Assembly: GCA_963781105.1 (NCBI GenBank)
Contig: CAWAED010000007.1
Span: 24,975-88,974, forward strand
Length of the DNA: 64,000 nucleotides
Direction of reading: 5' to 3'
Source of the DNA: Palsa-295 sp963781105
Lineage (GTDB): Bacteria; Acidobacteriota; Terriglobia; Acidiferrales; UBA7541
Both the position numbers and the translations under genes were made by a program. The notes below the pieces were generated by a model. The model was not told the origin of the DNA. It made no database searches and saw only the letters and a list, made by a program, of their open reading frames with translations. The first letter of the stretch is position 1. The number at the start of each line of letters is the position of its first letter. Shown piece by piece: positions 35,400 to 43,970 of this stretch.

Positions 35400-36050
35400 A
35401 TGTCAAAGACACCATACCAAATTGACAAAGAAGGATTTGAAACAGCGGCCGCAGGCTATCCCGAGCTATATCCCAATCGGGACGCGCACATCGCTGTGCG
35501 TCGGTATCTCGTGGAGAATAACTTTCTGAATCCTGGAGATACGGCGGACGCACAAGTCTACGCGATGGCTTTGGGGATGATGAAAGCGAACGGCACATTG
35601 CCACAACGTGTCAAGACGGCGGAAGAAATAGCCTCGGAAGCGCAAGCAGCCGCCGATTTGGAAGCGCGCCGCAACATGGGCGTCATGTACAAAAAGGACG
35701 AACCGGACAAACCGACTCACGTAATCAACGAATTCGCGGAACGAGACGCGCTTAAAGAGCACAACGATCAAGTTGACGCCGCATTCGCCAGGAAACGGAA
35801 TCCCGTGGCCGAGCGTATGCAGCAGATGGAAAATCTCCTCGCGCGTACGGATACCACTCAACAGATTCCCGGACTGAAGGATGAAAGTTGGAGCGGCAAC
35901 GAAGTCTACATCGGCGGGCGTGTTGCTCATTATAAGACGCAATGCGCGGTAGCCGCAGCAAAAGAACACAATGTGCAAGCCCGTGCGAAGTATGCAGAGC
36001 AGAAAGCTGCCGCCACAGAAGCCGCAGCAACTCAGAAGAGGGGAATCTGA
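35400..36050 (+). CDS. Hypothetical protein of the phage-like gene run
   Basis: A 216-residue protein in tight array with its neighbours (2-base gaps on both sides). Landmarks are YPNRDAHIAVRRYLVENNF at the N-terminus and an Ala/Lys/Gln-rich helical tail. This profile is seen in phage proteins of unknown role. No catalytic motif is visible. Confidence 0.6.
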   Translation: MSKTPYQIDKEGFETAAAGYPELYPNRDAHIAVRRYLVENNFLNPGDTADAQVYAMALGMMKANGTLPQRVKTAEEIASEAQAAADLEARRNMGVMYKKDEPDKPTHVINEFAERDALKEHNDQVDAAFARKRNPVAERMQQMENLLARTDTTQQIPGLKDESWSGNEVYIGGRVAHYKTQCAVAAAKEHNVQARAKYAEQKAAATEAAATQKRGI

Positions 36051-36052
36051 CC

Positions 36053-36634
36053 ATGTTATCAATCGCAGAAGCGGAAAAGATTTTGCAGGAGAGTTCGGAT
36101 CGACAACTCCGGGAAGACGCTCAACGAGCACTCGTGGAGCATGCATCATTCAGCGAAAGCGCCTGGTACGCATTTATGCGGGAACACAGCGGCCAGCACG
36201 GGCTGCTTTCCAATGGATCCGGCAAGCCTGATTTAGCCAACCTGGTTTCAGACGTCCAAGCTAACAAACATTTATTGATGGACTGGGCAAAGGCTAACTG
36301 CGCGGAGGGAATTACTCCGGCTACTTTGGAGAAAGCCTTTGCGCATTACAAGGACACGGGACAGCTAGCCCCGCTGCCGAAAGCCATTGACCCAGCCCAC
36401 AAAACAGGTGAACGGAAGTCAGCAAACGGCAACGAGAGGAATCTTTTCCGGGATCAACCGAGTCGTGCCGCCGACGAATACCGGACTCAGCAAGCGGCGC
36501 CACCGTTCACCAAGGCTGAGCTCCTGAAACTGGCGGGACAGGTTCGTGGTGTCCCCGGAGATCTGCCTAGGTTCAAGGCGATTGTGGCGAAATGGGGAAG
36601 TCCTGCGATCAATCGCATCTTGCAGGCCGACTAA
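36053..36634 (+). CDS. Hypothetical protein of the phage-like gene run
   Basis: A 193-residue product. The ATG at 36,053 follows GAGGGG and comes 2 bases after the previous stop; the frame itself is open further upstream. It has an N-terminal helical repeat region (AEAEKILQESSDRQLREDAQRAL) and a C-terminal FTKAELLKLAGQVRGVPGDL segment. No known family. Confidence 0.6.
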   Translation: MLSIAEAEKILQESSDRQLREDAQRALVEHASFSESAWYAFMREHSGQHGLLSNGSGKPDLANLVSDVQANKHLLMDWAKANCAEGITPATLEKAFAHYKDTGQLAPLPKAIDPAHKTGERKSANGNERNLFRDQPSRAADEYRTQQAAPPFTKAELLKLAGQVRGVPGDLPRFKAIVAKWGSPAINRILQAD

Positions 36635-36722
36635 CCGGCTAACCGCGTGCGACGGATTCGCGCATACCAACAGGGCCGTCTCCCCGGCGGCCTTTCTCCC
36701 CAATTTTTCCAAGGACGGAGCA

Positions 36723-37127
36723 ATGGCACAACACATTTGCACGAATGAAAATGGAATCATCGAACTGAAGCGCAAACCCGGGCGTCCCCGCAAGACCGAA
36801 TCGCTTCCGGAATCCACTCTGCAACTGCGGGCGCAGCTCCAAGCAGCGGGTACCGAAATCGATGAAGAACTGCTTGCTCAAATCGAGTTGCAGCACCGCC
36901 GCTGGCTACAACAGCAACGGGAGGAGCAGGGCGTCGTCTACTCGCGGGACGAAAACGGCGAACTACAAATCACCACGGCGCCCGAATTCGCGGAGAAAAT
37001 CAGTGATGCCTTCGATGCCGGCGAAATTGTCGAATACCCGATAGGGGATGCTCGGGGAATTTTTGAATTCGCAGGCGGCGAGGGCCGAGTTTTTGGGTGG
37101 AAGGAGCGGCCACAATATCTCGGTTAA
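36723..37127 (+). CDS. Hypothetical protein with AT-hook-like motif
   Basis: A 134-residue product starting at an ATG after AAGGACGGAG. KRKPGRPRKTE at about residues 16-26 is an AT-hook-like GRP motif, so DNA minor-groove binding is possible. The remainder contains GVVYSRDENGELQI and an acidic C-terminal half. The frame is open upstream but lacks a better start. Confidence 0.55.
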   Translation: MAQHICTNENGIIELKRKPGRPRKTESLPESTLQLRAQLQAAGTEIDEELLAQIELQHRRWLQQQREEQGVVYSRDENGELQITTAPEFAEKISDAFDAGEIVEYPIGDARGIFEFAGGEGRVFGWKERPQYLG

Positions 37128-37140
37128 GGAGTTTTTCTAA

Positions 37141-37628
37141 ATGACTATCCGTAAATCCCTGCTGCCAGGGGTGTGTCTCGCCGCAACTTCCGCCGCAATC
37201 GTCGTACCGGCTGCTCGCGCGCAATCCTGCGCCTCGGGACAAAACGCCGCCGTCGAATGTTTTGTCGGCAACGCTGTCCGCACCAATCTAGTCACACTGC
37301 AATGCGGCATGACCATGGCGCAATTCAAGCAATACATGGTTCTCGCTGGATCTCGTCAGCGCGATGAACGCCAATAACGGGAATCCTGCTTTCGCCCGGC
37401 ACCATGCTCCGCGTAATTGATCCCTACGTAGTCACCAACACCGCCAGCGGCACAGTGAACTGGACCCAAGCGAATTCCGGCATAGCAACCATGATCACGA
37501 ATCTCGCCGGCTCCGGCCTGCTAAAGCTCCCCGCCGCCATCAGCACAGCTCAAGCCATCCAGTTCGCGCAATCCATGGCGCAAATCACCTACCCCTACAG
37601 AACCGCCACAGGCCGCGCGTCGCTCTAG
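37141..37628 (+). pseudogene. Secreted protein remnant with two frameshifts
   Basis: ATG at 37,141 encodes a signal peptide (SLLPGVCLAATSAAIVVPAARA) and a short mature part up to QCGMTMAQFKQYM. Coding similarity then moves to a second frame (FSLDLVSAMNANNGNPAFA, about 37,340-37,398) and a third (GILLSPGTMLRVIDPYVVTN, about 37,380-37,628). Two indels within 60 bases indicate decay. It looks like an acidobacterial exported protein of unknown function. Confidence 0.55.
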
Positions 37629-37650
37629 CGCCGCCGCGTCTCCTGCTGAT

Positions 37651-37728
37651 TCAGAAGTGGCTGAATAGTCCGATCAAGATAATGAAAGGAATCGGCACTC
37701 CCAGCAGCAACAGCAAGATGGATCGCAT
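37651..37728 (-). CDS. 25-residue hydrophobic membrane peptide
   Basis: On the minus strand, GGGAG lies 7 bases before an ATG that opens a 25-codon frame ending in TGA. The product is one transmembrane helix with a Pro kink (LLLGVPIPFIILIGLF) and a basic N-terminus. Very short proteins with a G-x-P-I-P core occur in many bacteria as far as I recall. It lies downstream of and co-directional with the next membrane-protein gene. Confidence 0.5.
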   Translation of the reverse strand: MRSILLLLLGVPIPFIILIGLFSHF

Positions 37729-37768
37729 GTGAAATCTCCCTCGCTTAAATTCGCCCTGAAATCTCGCC

Positions 37769-38590
37769 TCAAACCGCCACTACCCGATCGCGTTGTCTGC
37801 CGCCGATCGTCGCCGCCCAGCTCGCGCAAAACGCGCCAACTAGCAGCGCTAAGAACGTCCAGTACATCGCATGCGCCACCGCTTTGCGCGCCTTGTCGGC
37901 GGCCTCGCGAGCCTCCGCGAAAACTTCTTCCACTCGTCGCTCCGCTTCGGGCTCATTCACTCCCGTTCGCGCCGCCACCACACGTCCGAGGAACGTCTTG
38001 TCTCCCGGCGGCATGCTCCCTTGCCGAATGGCATTCGCAAAAATCAACGCAACCTCGCCGCGCAACGCGGCAGTATCCTCGGTGGCAGAAATCGCGCTCG
38101 GCCGCAAGAGCATGTCCACGAAATATGCGCTAGGACCGGCATTCTCTTGCGCCGTCTGCCCACTGCTGGAATTTTCCGCCATCATCGCCCTGCCGCGCGC
38201 TGCTCCGCCCGCCACTGCCGCTGCCGCCGACGCGAGAAACGCCGCCGTGATCACCACGCCCACGGCCCACACCAGAAATCCATGCGCCGTATCGCGAAAA
38301 TAAACTTCGTGCGTGTGCACCCTCGCCCATTTCACGCGCAGCCGCCCCGCCAGGTACCCGCCCATGGACGAAGAAATAATTTCCATCACCACGAACCAGA
38401 TGATCGCACCAGCGCCGATCGCTGTCGCTGACGCTCCGCTGTTCGCCCACGGCGACATCGCCGAAAATCCGATCCCCGTTCCCAGCGCCAGCAATATCAA
38501 AGAAAGCGCCGCGGCCACAAACGCCCCGGCAATCACCGCCGCCCACGAGACGCCCGACGCGTTCGAATCATCCATCACGGATTGCTCCAT
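37769..38590 (-). CDS. Multi-pass membrane protein of unknown function
   Basis: A 273-residue protein with about four transmembrane regions: AAVIAGAFVAAALSLILLAL, a pair around 65-130 (IIWFVVMEIISSSMGGYLAG and a following Ala-rich helix), and a C-terminal YWTFLALLVGAFCASWAA. A charged soluble segment of about 90 residues lies between. GGAGG lies 10 bases before the ATG at 38,590. No transporter signature is visible and the role is unknown. Confidence 0.65.
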   Translation of the reverse strand: MEQSVMDDSNASGVSWAAVIAGAFVAAALSLILLALGTGIGFSAMSPWANSGASATAIGAGAIIWFVVMEIISSSMGGYLAGRLRVKWARVHTHEVYFRDTAHGFLVWAVGVVITAAFLASAAAAVAGGAARGRAMMAENSSSGQTAQENAGPSAYFVDMLLRPSAISATEDTAALRGEVALIFANAIRQGSMPPGDKTFLGRVVAARTGVNEPEAERRVEEVFAEAREAADKARKAVAHAMYWTFLALLVGAFCASWAATIGGRQRDRVVAV

Positions 38591-38793
38591 AAGAACTGTC
38601 CCTCCAAACCAAAAGTTTCGTCGAAGTGCTGAGATAGCCCTAGCCGAGGAATAATTCATGGAGACTAACCGCCTGCGCGCACCGCGCCCATACCTGGAAG
38701 GCTGTAGCCCTGGGAATGAAATCGTTGAATTCGTCGCGAAGTAGAATCGGTGCAATGGGACGCCGCTTTCTGCGTCGCGCAGTTGACGTTGAA

Positions 38794-39006
38794 TTTGTAG
38801 CGGCCACCTTTAGGTGGGCGCATTTGACCCACGCAAGCGTCACTGTCAATCTTTCCTCTCATTTGCGCGCGCGCGCCGAAAAAAACTCACAAATCCACGC
38901 TCCGGAAAATTACGCTGGCCTCAATCTGTCCGCGCGGACAGTTGCGGCCTCCATCCCGCCTGTAGCATCATCGCCTCGCGTTGCGGAATTGCCCAGCCGC
39001 TACAAA
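38794..39006. repeat. Longer repeat with TTTGTAGCGGC termini
   Basis: TTTGTAGCGGC at 38,794-38,804 and its exact complement GCCGCTACAAA at 38,996-39,006 frame 213 bases. The left end contains a GCCACCT/AGGTGGGC hairpin analogous to that of the 5,053-5,127 unit. It occupies most of the 590-base gene-free stretch from 38,591 to 39,181. It is probably a nonautonomous palindromic element. Confidence 0.6.
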
Positions 39007-39181
39007 TTCCACGGACGCAACCCCGTGGAGTTGCGCACCTACAATCTTGAAAAAGAAAACACTCAAAGGCCTGCGCATTCGTCCGGTGAAGTACGGATCT
39101 TCCACTCAGGCAACCGGCCGAACCTAAAGGAACGCCCGGGATCCGGCGGGCGCTTCTCTTTTGTGCTAAGTTGGGCGCCTA

Positions 39182-39700
39182 ATGAATTCAGACTCAGAGA
39201 CCCCAATCCCGCTCGAAGACTTCCATCCCCATCTCGTAATCGTACACGGGAAGGGCGAGGCGGCTGCGATTCGCCTTAGGCTCGATCGACAAGCGAGCCA
39301 TTCCGGCGAGCCGCTTTCCAAGCTACTGGCTGCGTGGGTGAAGTGTAAATTTCCGGACGATGCCAGTTATCAAGAAGAGAGCTGGTTCGCGAGGGAAATC
39401 CCTGTAAATGGATGCTATTTCGCGCATACGGATTTTCACTGTTTGTGCAAACTCCGCAGAGATGAAAGCTTTGTTGAGTTCATGCGGGACAAGCGCGAGC
39501 AGATTGATTCTGATTTATTTCCTTTTTCTTCCGTGATTCGTGCTCCGTGGCCACAAGAGCCAATACCGCCGCCTCTGGTTCGAGAACGGCAACCCGGGAA
39601 GTTCTATATCCTCGACGGTCAATTGCGCGTAATTTGGCACTGGTATCACAATATCGAAAATGTAAGAGTGTTGATATATAACGGCCAACTTGCGCTGTGA
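39182..39700 (+). CDS. Hypothetical protein
   Basis: A 172-residue protein. The C-terminal GKFYILDGQLRVIWHWYHN vaguely recalls the DG-H/Q-R loop of ParB/sulfiredoxin-like folds, but the match is too weak for a call. No clear ribosome-binding site. It is the last gene before IS110 copy A. Confidence 0.5.
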   Translation: MNSDSETPIPLEDFHPHLVIVHGKGEAAAIRLRLDRQASHSGEPLSKLLAAWVKCKFPDDASYQEESWFAREIPVNGCYFAHTDFHCLCKLRRDESFVEFMRDKREQIDSDLFPFSSVIRAPWPQEPIPPPLVRERQPGKFYILDGQLRVIWHWYHNIENVRVLIYNGQLAL

Positions 39701-39892
39701 AGTTTCATAAGTGTTCCGTGAATCCCCATCGATCCGGCGGGCGCAGCTTCTGACGATCCAAGATTTCACCTATAAGCACGGGGCGGTACCGGTACTGCAA
39801 ATGTCCGGTAACGCGACGCAATATAAAAGGGCGCCCCTTTTGGAGTAGGGTTTGGGTGCTCGGCTCAACCTCTACAGAAAGGAACGCCCTCC

Positions 39893-40960
39893 ATGGATAG
39901 CAAAAAGTATATCGGTATGGATGTGCACAAGGAAAGCATTTCGATTGCGGTGAGGAATGCTGCGGGAAAGATCGTGATGGAATGCGTCATCGAGACCAAA
40001 GCGAGCATGATCCTGCAGTTTATCGATGGGCTGCGCGGAGATTTGCAGGTCACGTTCGAAGAAGGAACCTCGGCCGCCTGGTTGTACGACTTGCTGAAAC
40101 CGCACGTGGCGAAATTGGTGGTGTGCGATCCGCGAAAAAATGCCGCCATGAGGGAAGGCAACCAGAATGACAGGATCGACGCGCGTCGGTTGGCCGAACC
40201 GCTGCGCCTCAATCATCTCAGCCCCGTCTATCACGGGGAACACGGCCTCCGCAGCCTGAAGGAACTAGTGCGCAGTTATCTGACCATCACCAAAGATCTC
40301 GGACGGGTCATGTCACGGGTGAAGGCCATCTATCGCAGTTGGGCTATTCCTTGTAGCGGCAAGCAGGTCTATGCACCGCGCCATCGGGTCGAGTGGCTGG
40401 GGAAGATCACGGAACCAGGAGTACGCCGGCGGGCGGAGTTTTACTACCAACAACTCGATGCCCTGCGGACGGTACGTCAGGAAGTGCGGCGGGAGCTGCT
40501 CGCGGAAAGCAAGAAACACCCGGCCTGGAAACGACTCCGCCAGATTCCTGCGATCGGTCCGATCCGGGCAGCCGTACTGCTGGGTATTCTACAGACCCCG
40601 CACCGTTTCCGCACCAAGCGGCAGCTGTGGACCTACAGCGGTTTTGGCATCGAGACGAGCAGCAGCGCTGATCACCAGGTTGTGCAGGGACAACTCGAAC
40701 GGAAGAAGAAGCAAGTCGGGATTCGCGGATTAAACAGAAATTTCAATCACGATCTGAAAAATCTTTTCAAGGGCGCAGCGATCGTCGCGGCGACCAAGCC
40801 CGGCCCCTTCGCGGAGTTCTATGCGGAATTGTTGGCTAAGGGCCTGCGACAGGAAATGGCGCGGCTGACCCTGGCCAGGAAGATTGCCACCATCGTTCTG
40901 ATCGTGTGGAAGAGAGGAGTGTGCTTCGACGCCCAACATCTGAAACCACAAACAGCTTGA
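39893..40960 (+). CDS. IS110-family transposase (copy A)
   Basis: This 355-residue DEDD transposase has a RuvC-like N-terminal half with D10 (GMDVHK), E56/E57 (FEEGT) and D93/D96 (NDRIDARRLAE). The C-terminal Transposase_20 domain shows IPAIGPIRAAVLLGIL and TYSGFGIETSSSAD with the candidate nucleophilic Ser at about 258. GAAAGGA precedes the ATG. Enzymes of this family are guided by an element-encoded bridge RNA. The frame is intact, so the protein may be active. Confidence 0.92.
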   Translation: MDSKKYIGMDVHKESISIAVRNAAGKIVMECVIETKASMILQFIDGLRGDLQVTFEEGTSAAWLYDLLKPHVAKLVVCDPRKNAAMREGNQNDRIDARRLAEPLRLNHLSPVYHGEHGLRSLKELVRSYLTITKDLGRVMSRVKAIYRSWAIPCSGKQVYAPRHRVEWLGKITEPGVRRRAEFYYQQLDALRTVRQEVRRELLAESKKHPAWKRLRQIPAIGPIRAAVLLGILQTPHRFRTKRQLWTYSGFGIETSSSADHQVVQGQLERKKKQVGIRGLNRNFNHDLKNLFKGAAIVAATKPGPFAEFYAELLAKGLRQEMARLTLARKIATIVLIVWKRGVCFDAQHLKPQTA

Positions 40961-41015
40961 GTGTCTCTGACCGAGTGCGCTCCATCTCTGGGGATTTCTC
41001 TGGCGGTGGCCGTGG

Positions 41016-41190
41016 GGTTCTCGAGACACTCGGGTTCGAGGGCGAGTCTCAGCTGATTAGTTAGGCTTGGCATGCCTCGGGCAGCTAAGTCTCACACGCG
41101 ACCCTAGTCCCCCTCGGATAACCCGAAAAAGCTATGGGCCACGAGTCCCAAATGGAACCATGGTTGCCACCTGACAACCGTACTGCTTGT
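41016..41190 (+). ncRNA. Candidate IS110 bridge RNA, copy A
   Basis: This noncoding block is conserved in all five copies: GGTTCTCGAGAC at its start, CCCCCTCGGATAACCCGAAAAAGC in parts in the middle and CTGCTTGT at the end. It contains ATGGAAC (41,152-41,158), identical to the right terminus of this copy (41,620-41,626), as a donor guide should be. CTGATTAGTT (41,053-41,062) is complementary at 8 of 10 positions to the right flank AACTAAACGG, a candidate target guide. Confidence 0.75.
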
Positions 41191-41626
41191 TGGTCTCAGA
41201 ACGGACTGGCTTCGTCGCGAAGAAGTGATGAAAACCACTCGGAGAGAAAACCAAAAGCGCTACAGCAACCACGTAGCGTCCCGAGCTCACGGAACGGAAG
41301 GCGAGCACAAACCTGCTCAATGGGGCGGGCTGGACGCAAGAAAAACTCCGGCCACAGGAGAAGTGTTTTTTTCTTGACTCCCTTTATGGAACCATGGTTG
41401 CCACCTGACAACCGTACTGCTTGTTGGTCTCAGAACGGACTGGCTTCGTCGCGAAGAAGTGATGAAAACCACTCGGAGAGAAAACCAAAAGCGCTACAGC
41501 AACCACGTAGCGTCCCGAGCTCACGGAACGGAAGGCGAGCACAAACCTGCTCAATGGGGCGGGCTGGACGCAAGAAAAACTCCGGCCACAGGAGAAGTGT
41601 TTTTTTCTTGACTCCCTTTATGGAAC
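41152..41626 (+). repeat. 234-base tandem duplication of the IS110 right end
   Basis: The segment 41,152-41,385 is repeated at 41,386-41,619, each copy starting ATGGAACCATGG and ending CTTGACTCCCTTT. A partial third start, ATGGAAC, closes the array. The junction word ATGGAAC is both the right terminus and the internal donor-guide word. Frames read through this repeat are not genes. Confidence 0.9.
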
Positions 41627-41716
41627 TAAACGGGCACTGGGAAAGCAAGCCAGTAGATTTTGGCCTCCGTGGGGTGTTACTCTCCGCCTTCCGGCAGAGT
41701 CTTCCGTGAGGTCCAA

Positions 41717-41965
41717 ATGATTGCCGAATTGACGAAGAGCTACCGCGGGGTGTTCTGCGTTCGGTGTAGAGAACCGATTCCCGTTTACGCGAAGATCGCG
41801 AGTCTGCAAGATGAACTCGACTACAACGAGACGAACGCCATCCGCACATTCACACTTCGCTGCAAGCTGTGCGAGCACGAGAGCATTTACGCCATCACTG
41901 ATGTTCAAACCTTCGACGGAGTGCCACGGAGGAGAAGCTCGAAGTCACGCGCGGCTAGCAAGTAG
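41717..41965 (+). CDS. Small zinc-ribbon-like protein
   Basis: An 82-residue protein with two C-x2-C pairs (FCVRCREP and LRCKLCEHE), the pattern of a small zinc ribbon. GAGG precedes the ATG at 41,717. It lies between IS110 copy A and a PilZ gene. The role is unknown. Confidence 0.55.
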   Translation: MIAELTKSYRGVFCVRCREPIPVYAKIASLQDELDYNETNAIRTFTLRCKLCEHESIYAITDVQTFDGVPRRRSSKSRAASK

Positions 41966-42092
41966 ATGACAACTACATTGCGACGGGTTAACACGCGTAC
42001 TGGAACGTGGGTGCTGAAGCAAAAGTGCGCGCCCACTCGATATGCGGAGGCGGGGATTCAGCGTTACTATCTAGGGACGCGGAAGGACATAA

Positions 42093-42392
42093 ATGCGCAA
42101 CCGTCCCATTTCCGAGCGCCGACGATTGAAGCGAGCAGTTCTGAAAAAGCGCGCCAGTCTGATCGTCAAACTTGGGCGGCAAGCGCAGAGGATTCCATGC
42201 CTCGTCCTCGATGACTCGCAGCATGGTTTCAAGATCGTAGGGGCCTCTCGTCTCAAACAAGGACAATTTGTCGAGCTGATTTTGGACGAGCATACTTCTA
42301 ATACAGTGACGTGCCGCGTGATGTGGGTCGGCAAACCTGGGTCTAAACAAGCAGGTGAGGCTGGGCTGCAAATCAAAGTTGGTCAGTTCTGA
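42093..42392 (+). CDS. PilZ-domain-like protein
   Basis: A 99-residue protein with an Arg-rich N-terminus (SERRRLKRAVLKKRASLIV) and the PilZ-like body CLVLDDSQHGFKIVG and GQFVELILDEHTSNTVTCRVMWVG. It is a candidate cyclic di-GMP sensor. The D-x-S-x2-G motif appears as DDSQHGF, close to consensus. GGAAGGAC precedes the start. It lies immediately upstream of the IS30 remnant. Confidence 0.65.
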   Translation: MRNRPISERRRLKRAVLKKRASLIVKLGRQAQRIPCLVLDDSQHGFKIVGASRLKQGQFVELILDEHTSNTVTCRVMWVGKPGSKQAGEAGLQIKVGQF

Positions 42393-42402
42393 TAAACGCT
42401 GC

Positions 42403-43474
42403 CGGCTCAAATGGTCGACGCAACACTGGCGCGAAGTTTACTCGCGGGAGGTTCGAATCCCAATGTTTTTCTGGGTCGTTGATTCAAGCGCAGCGAGACC
42501 TGGTCGAGCTGCGCTTGCGAAAATCCAGACAGGTCGGTGCCTCGCGGAAAGTATTGCCGCAGGAGCAGATTGGTGTTTTCGTTGGTGCCGCGTTGCCAGG
42601 GACTTTGTGGATCGCAGAAGTAGTGATCAGCATGGCAAAGCGCGAATGACGTTCCACCAGAGTCGCAATATAACTGTTCTTTCCACCGGCCAGCAGATCA
42701 CCTTCCCAATGACCAGGAATCGCTCGGTCTTCCACTTCCGCAGGCCTTTAGCGGATCGAGATGGCATCGACGATCTGCCCGCGGGACTGTCCATGCTCGC
42801 TGGCATGACGCGAGCGGCGCATGCGCCGCTTCGACCGCAGATGGTCTAGCAGCTCTTTTTTCAATGCGCCCCGAGCCTGAATGAACAGGCTACGGTAAAT
42901 CGTTTCGTGGGACACGCGCAGGCTCTCGTCGTTGGATACTGGTTCTTCGGCCACCCGGAAATCTGCTCGGGCGACTAGTCCAGGATCAGTTTACTCGCAA
43001 CGAGGTTCCGCAACTTGCGGTTGACACTCAGCAAACACTTCTTCGGCCGCAAGGCCGAAACCCAAGCTTGGTGATCGGCATCCTGGGCACGATAGGCAGG
43101 ACGGCCGCCATGGCGAGCGACCTCGCGGCACACCGACGAGGCCGCTCGGTCCAGACCTCGTGCTATCTCACGAATCGAGGAACCAGAAGCGATCCCTCGG
43201 GAAATGTCCTCTCGCTCCGCGAAGGTGAGCGCCAATCGCGAGCGGCGACGAGCAGCGGGAGGAATCCCTCCGCGAGGTAACAACACGGCGCGAATGCAGC
43301 TGTGTGGCTTGTCAAAAGCGCGCCCAATCTCATGCAGCGACTGTCCCGCCTTCCAGCGGCTCCAAACGTCACGCTTCTCGATTGCAGAAAGCCCAAACCG
43401 CATCCCTGGTCTCATGCCAACACCACCTTTACCGAGCAGATTTACATCAAATGGTGTTGCTTCGACCTATCGAA
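42403..43474 (-). mobile_element. IS30-family element, degenerate
   Basis: Imperfect terminal inverted repeats are visible: TCAAATGGTCGACGCAACAC at about 42,404 and GGTGTTGCTTCGACC at about 43,452. They frame a broken IS30 transposase on the minus strand. The same repeat type, perfectly preserved, recurs at 45,760 and 49,514. Confidence 0.7.
42440..43415 (-). pseudogene. IS30-family transposase, broken
   Basis: The N-terminal HTH part (SAIEKRDVWSRWKAGQSLHEIGRAF and IREIARGLDRAASSVCREV) reads to 42,975. A second frame carries VSHETIYRSLFIQARGALKKEL. A third carries GHWEGDLLAGGKNSYIATLVERHSRF with the first catalytic Asp. About 50 residues containing the second Asp are deleted. The C-terminus (QRGTNENTNLLLRQYFPRGTDL) is in yet another frame. 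The protein must be inactive. Confidence 0.8.
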
Positions 43475-43535
43475 TGCACCGCGTTAATCGGGAGTTAGCA
43501 CCTCGAAAACAGCTTGCTTAGGCGTCCCGAGATAC

Positions 43536-43970
43536 TCAGGTACTGTCCTTCAACGCTTGGCTTGATTTCGCTTGCTGGGGTAGCGCGCAGTGGCGAGAGA
43601 TGCGGTATCGATTTCGATTGAACCAACGATAACCTTGCCAAAGCATCCAATTAAAACCGGGTAGCCGGAAAACCGCATAGAAGGGCCATGCCCACCAGAT
43701 TCTGTGCGCCACGAACAGATATGCATCGGCCCCAGATTCCAACTTGCCATCGCGGGTCAGTACAAGGATGTCATCCAGCAGTTTCTCTTGCGAGACTTTT
43801 AAGCTCCCGTCATCCCAAGCGGATTGCAAGTCTTTGAGAGAAAAACCCCGTCGCTCAATCACGTTCTCCCAGAGGTGGACCCAACGAAAGCAGAACCCGC
43901 ATCCGCCATCGTAGAGTACCCATCCCACACGCGGTGGCATCGATTTTGATTCTTGGCCCAGTTCCGTCAT
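43536..43970 (-). CDS. DCC-family thiol-disulfide oxidoreductase-like protein (DUF393)
   Basis: This 144-residue protein has the signature YDGGCGFCFRWVHLW, a D-x3-C-x2-C variant of the thioredoxin-like motif that names the DCC family. The C-terminal RLPGFNWMLWQGYRWFNRNRYRISRHC is also typical. Redox activity is presumed from the family rather than proven. No partner gene is adjacent. Confidence 0.85.
   Translation of the reverse strand: MTELGQESKSMPPRVGWVLYDGGCGFCFRWVHLWENVIERRGFSLKDLQSAWDDGSLKVSQEKLLDDILVLTRDGKLESGADAYLFVAHRIWWAWPFYAVFRLPGFNWMLWQGYRWFNRNRYRISRHCALPQQAKSSQALKDST

Larger units (their letters stand above)
39819..41626 (+). mobile_element. IS110/IS1111-type element, copy A
   Basis: The left end CAATATAAAAGGGCGCC and the right end TTGACTCCCTTTATGGAAC carry subterminal inverted TATAAAAGG-like sequences, as in the IS1111 group. 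The long noncoding part is 3' of the transposase. The copy is enlarged by a 234-base tandem duplication of its right-end region. The flanks carry the halves of the REP-like palindrome (TGTCCGGTAACGC on the left, CTAAACGGGCAC on the right). Confidence 0.85.

Noticed and set aside
41134..41709. 191-codon frame containing two identical 78-residue units
   Set aside because: It is a translation of the 234-base tandem duplication of the IS110 noncoding end, not a repeat protein.
41966..42214. 82-codon frame starting directly after the zinc-ribbon-like gene
   Set aside because: It overlaps the better-supported PilZ gene by over 100 bases and its product shows no family features.
42446..42464. GGTTCGAATCCC resembling a tRNA T-loop
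   Set aside because: No acceptor, anticodon or variable-arm partner is present and the stem does not pair. It lies inside the dead IS30 and cannot be the missing half of the tRNA-Ser.
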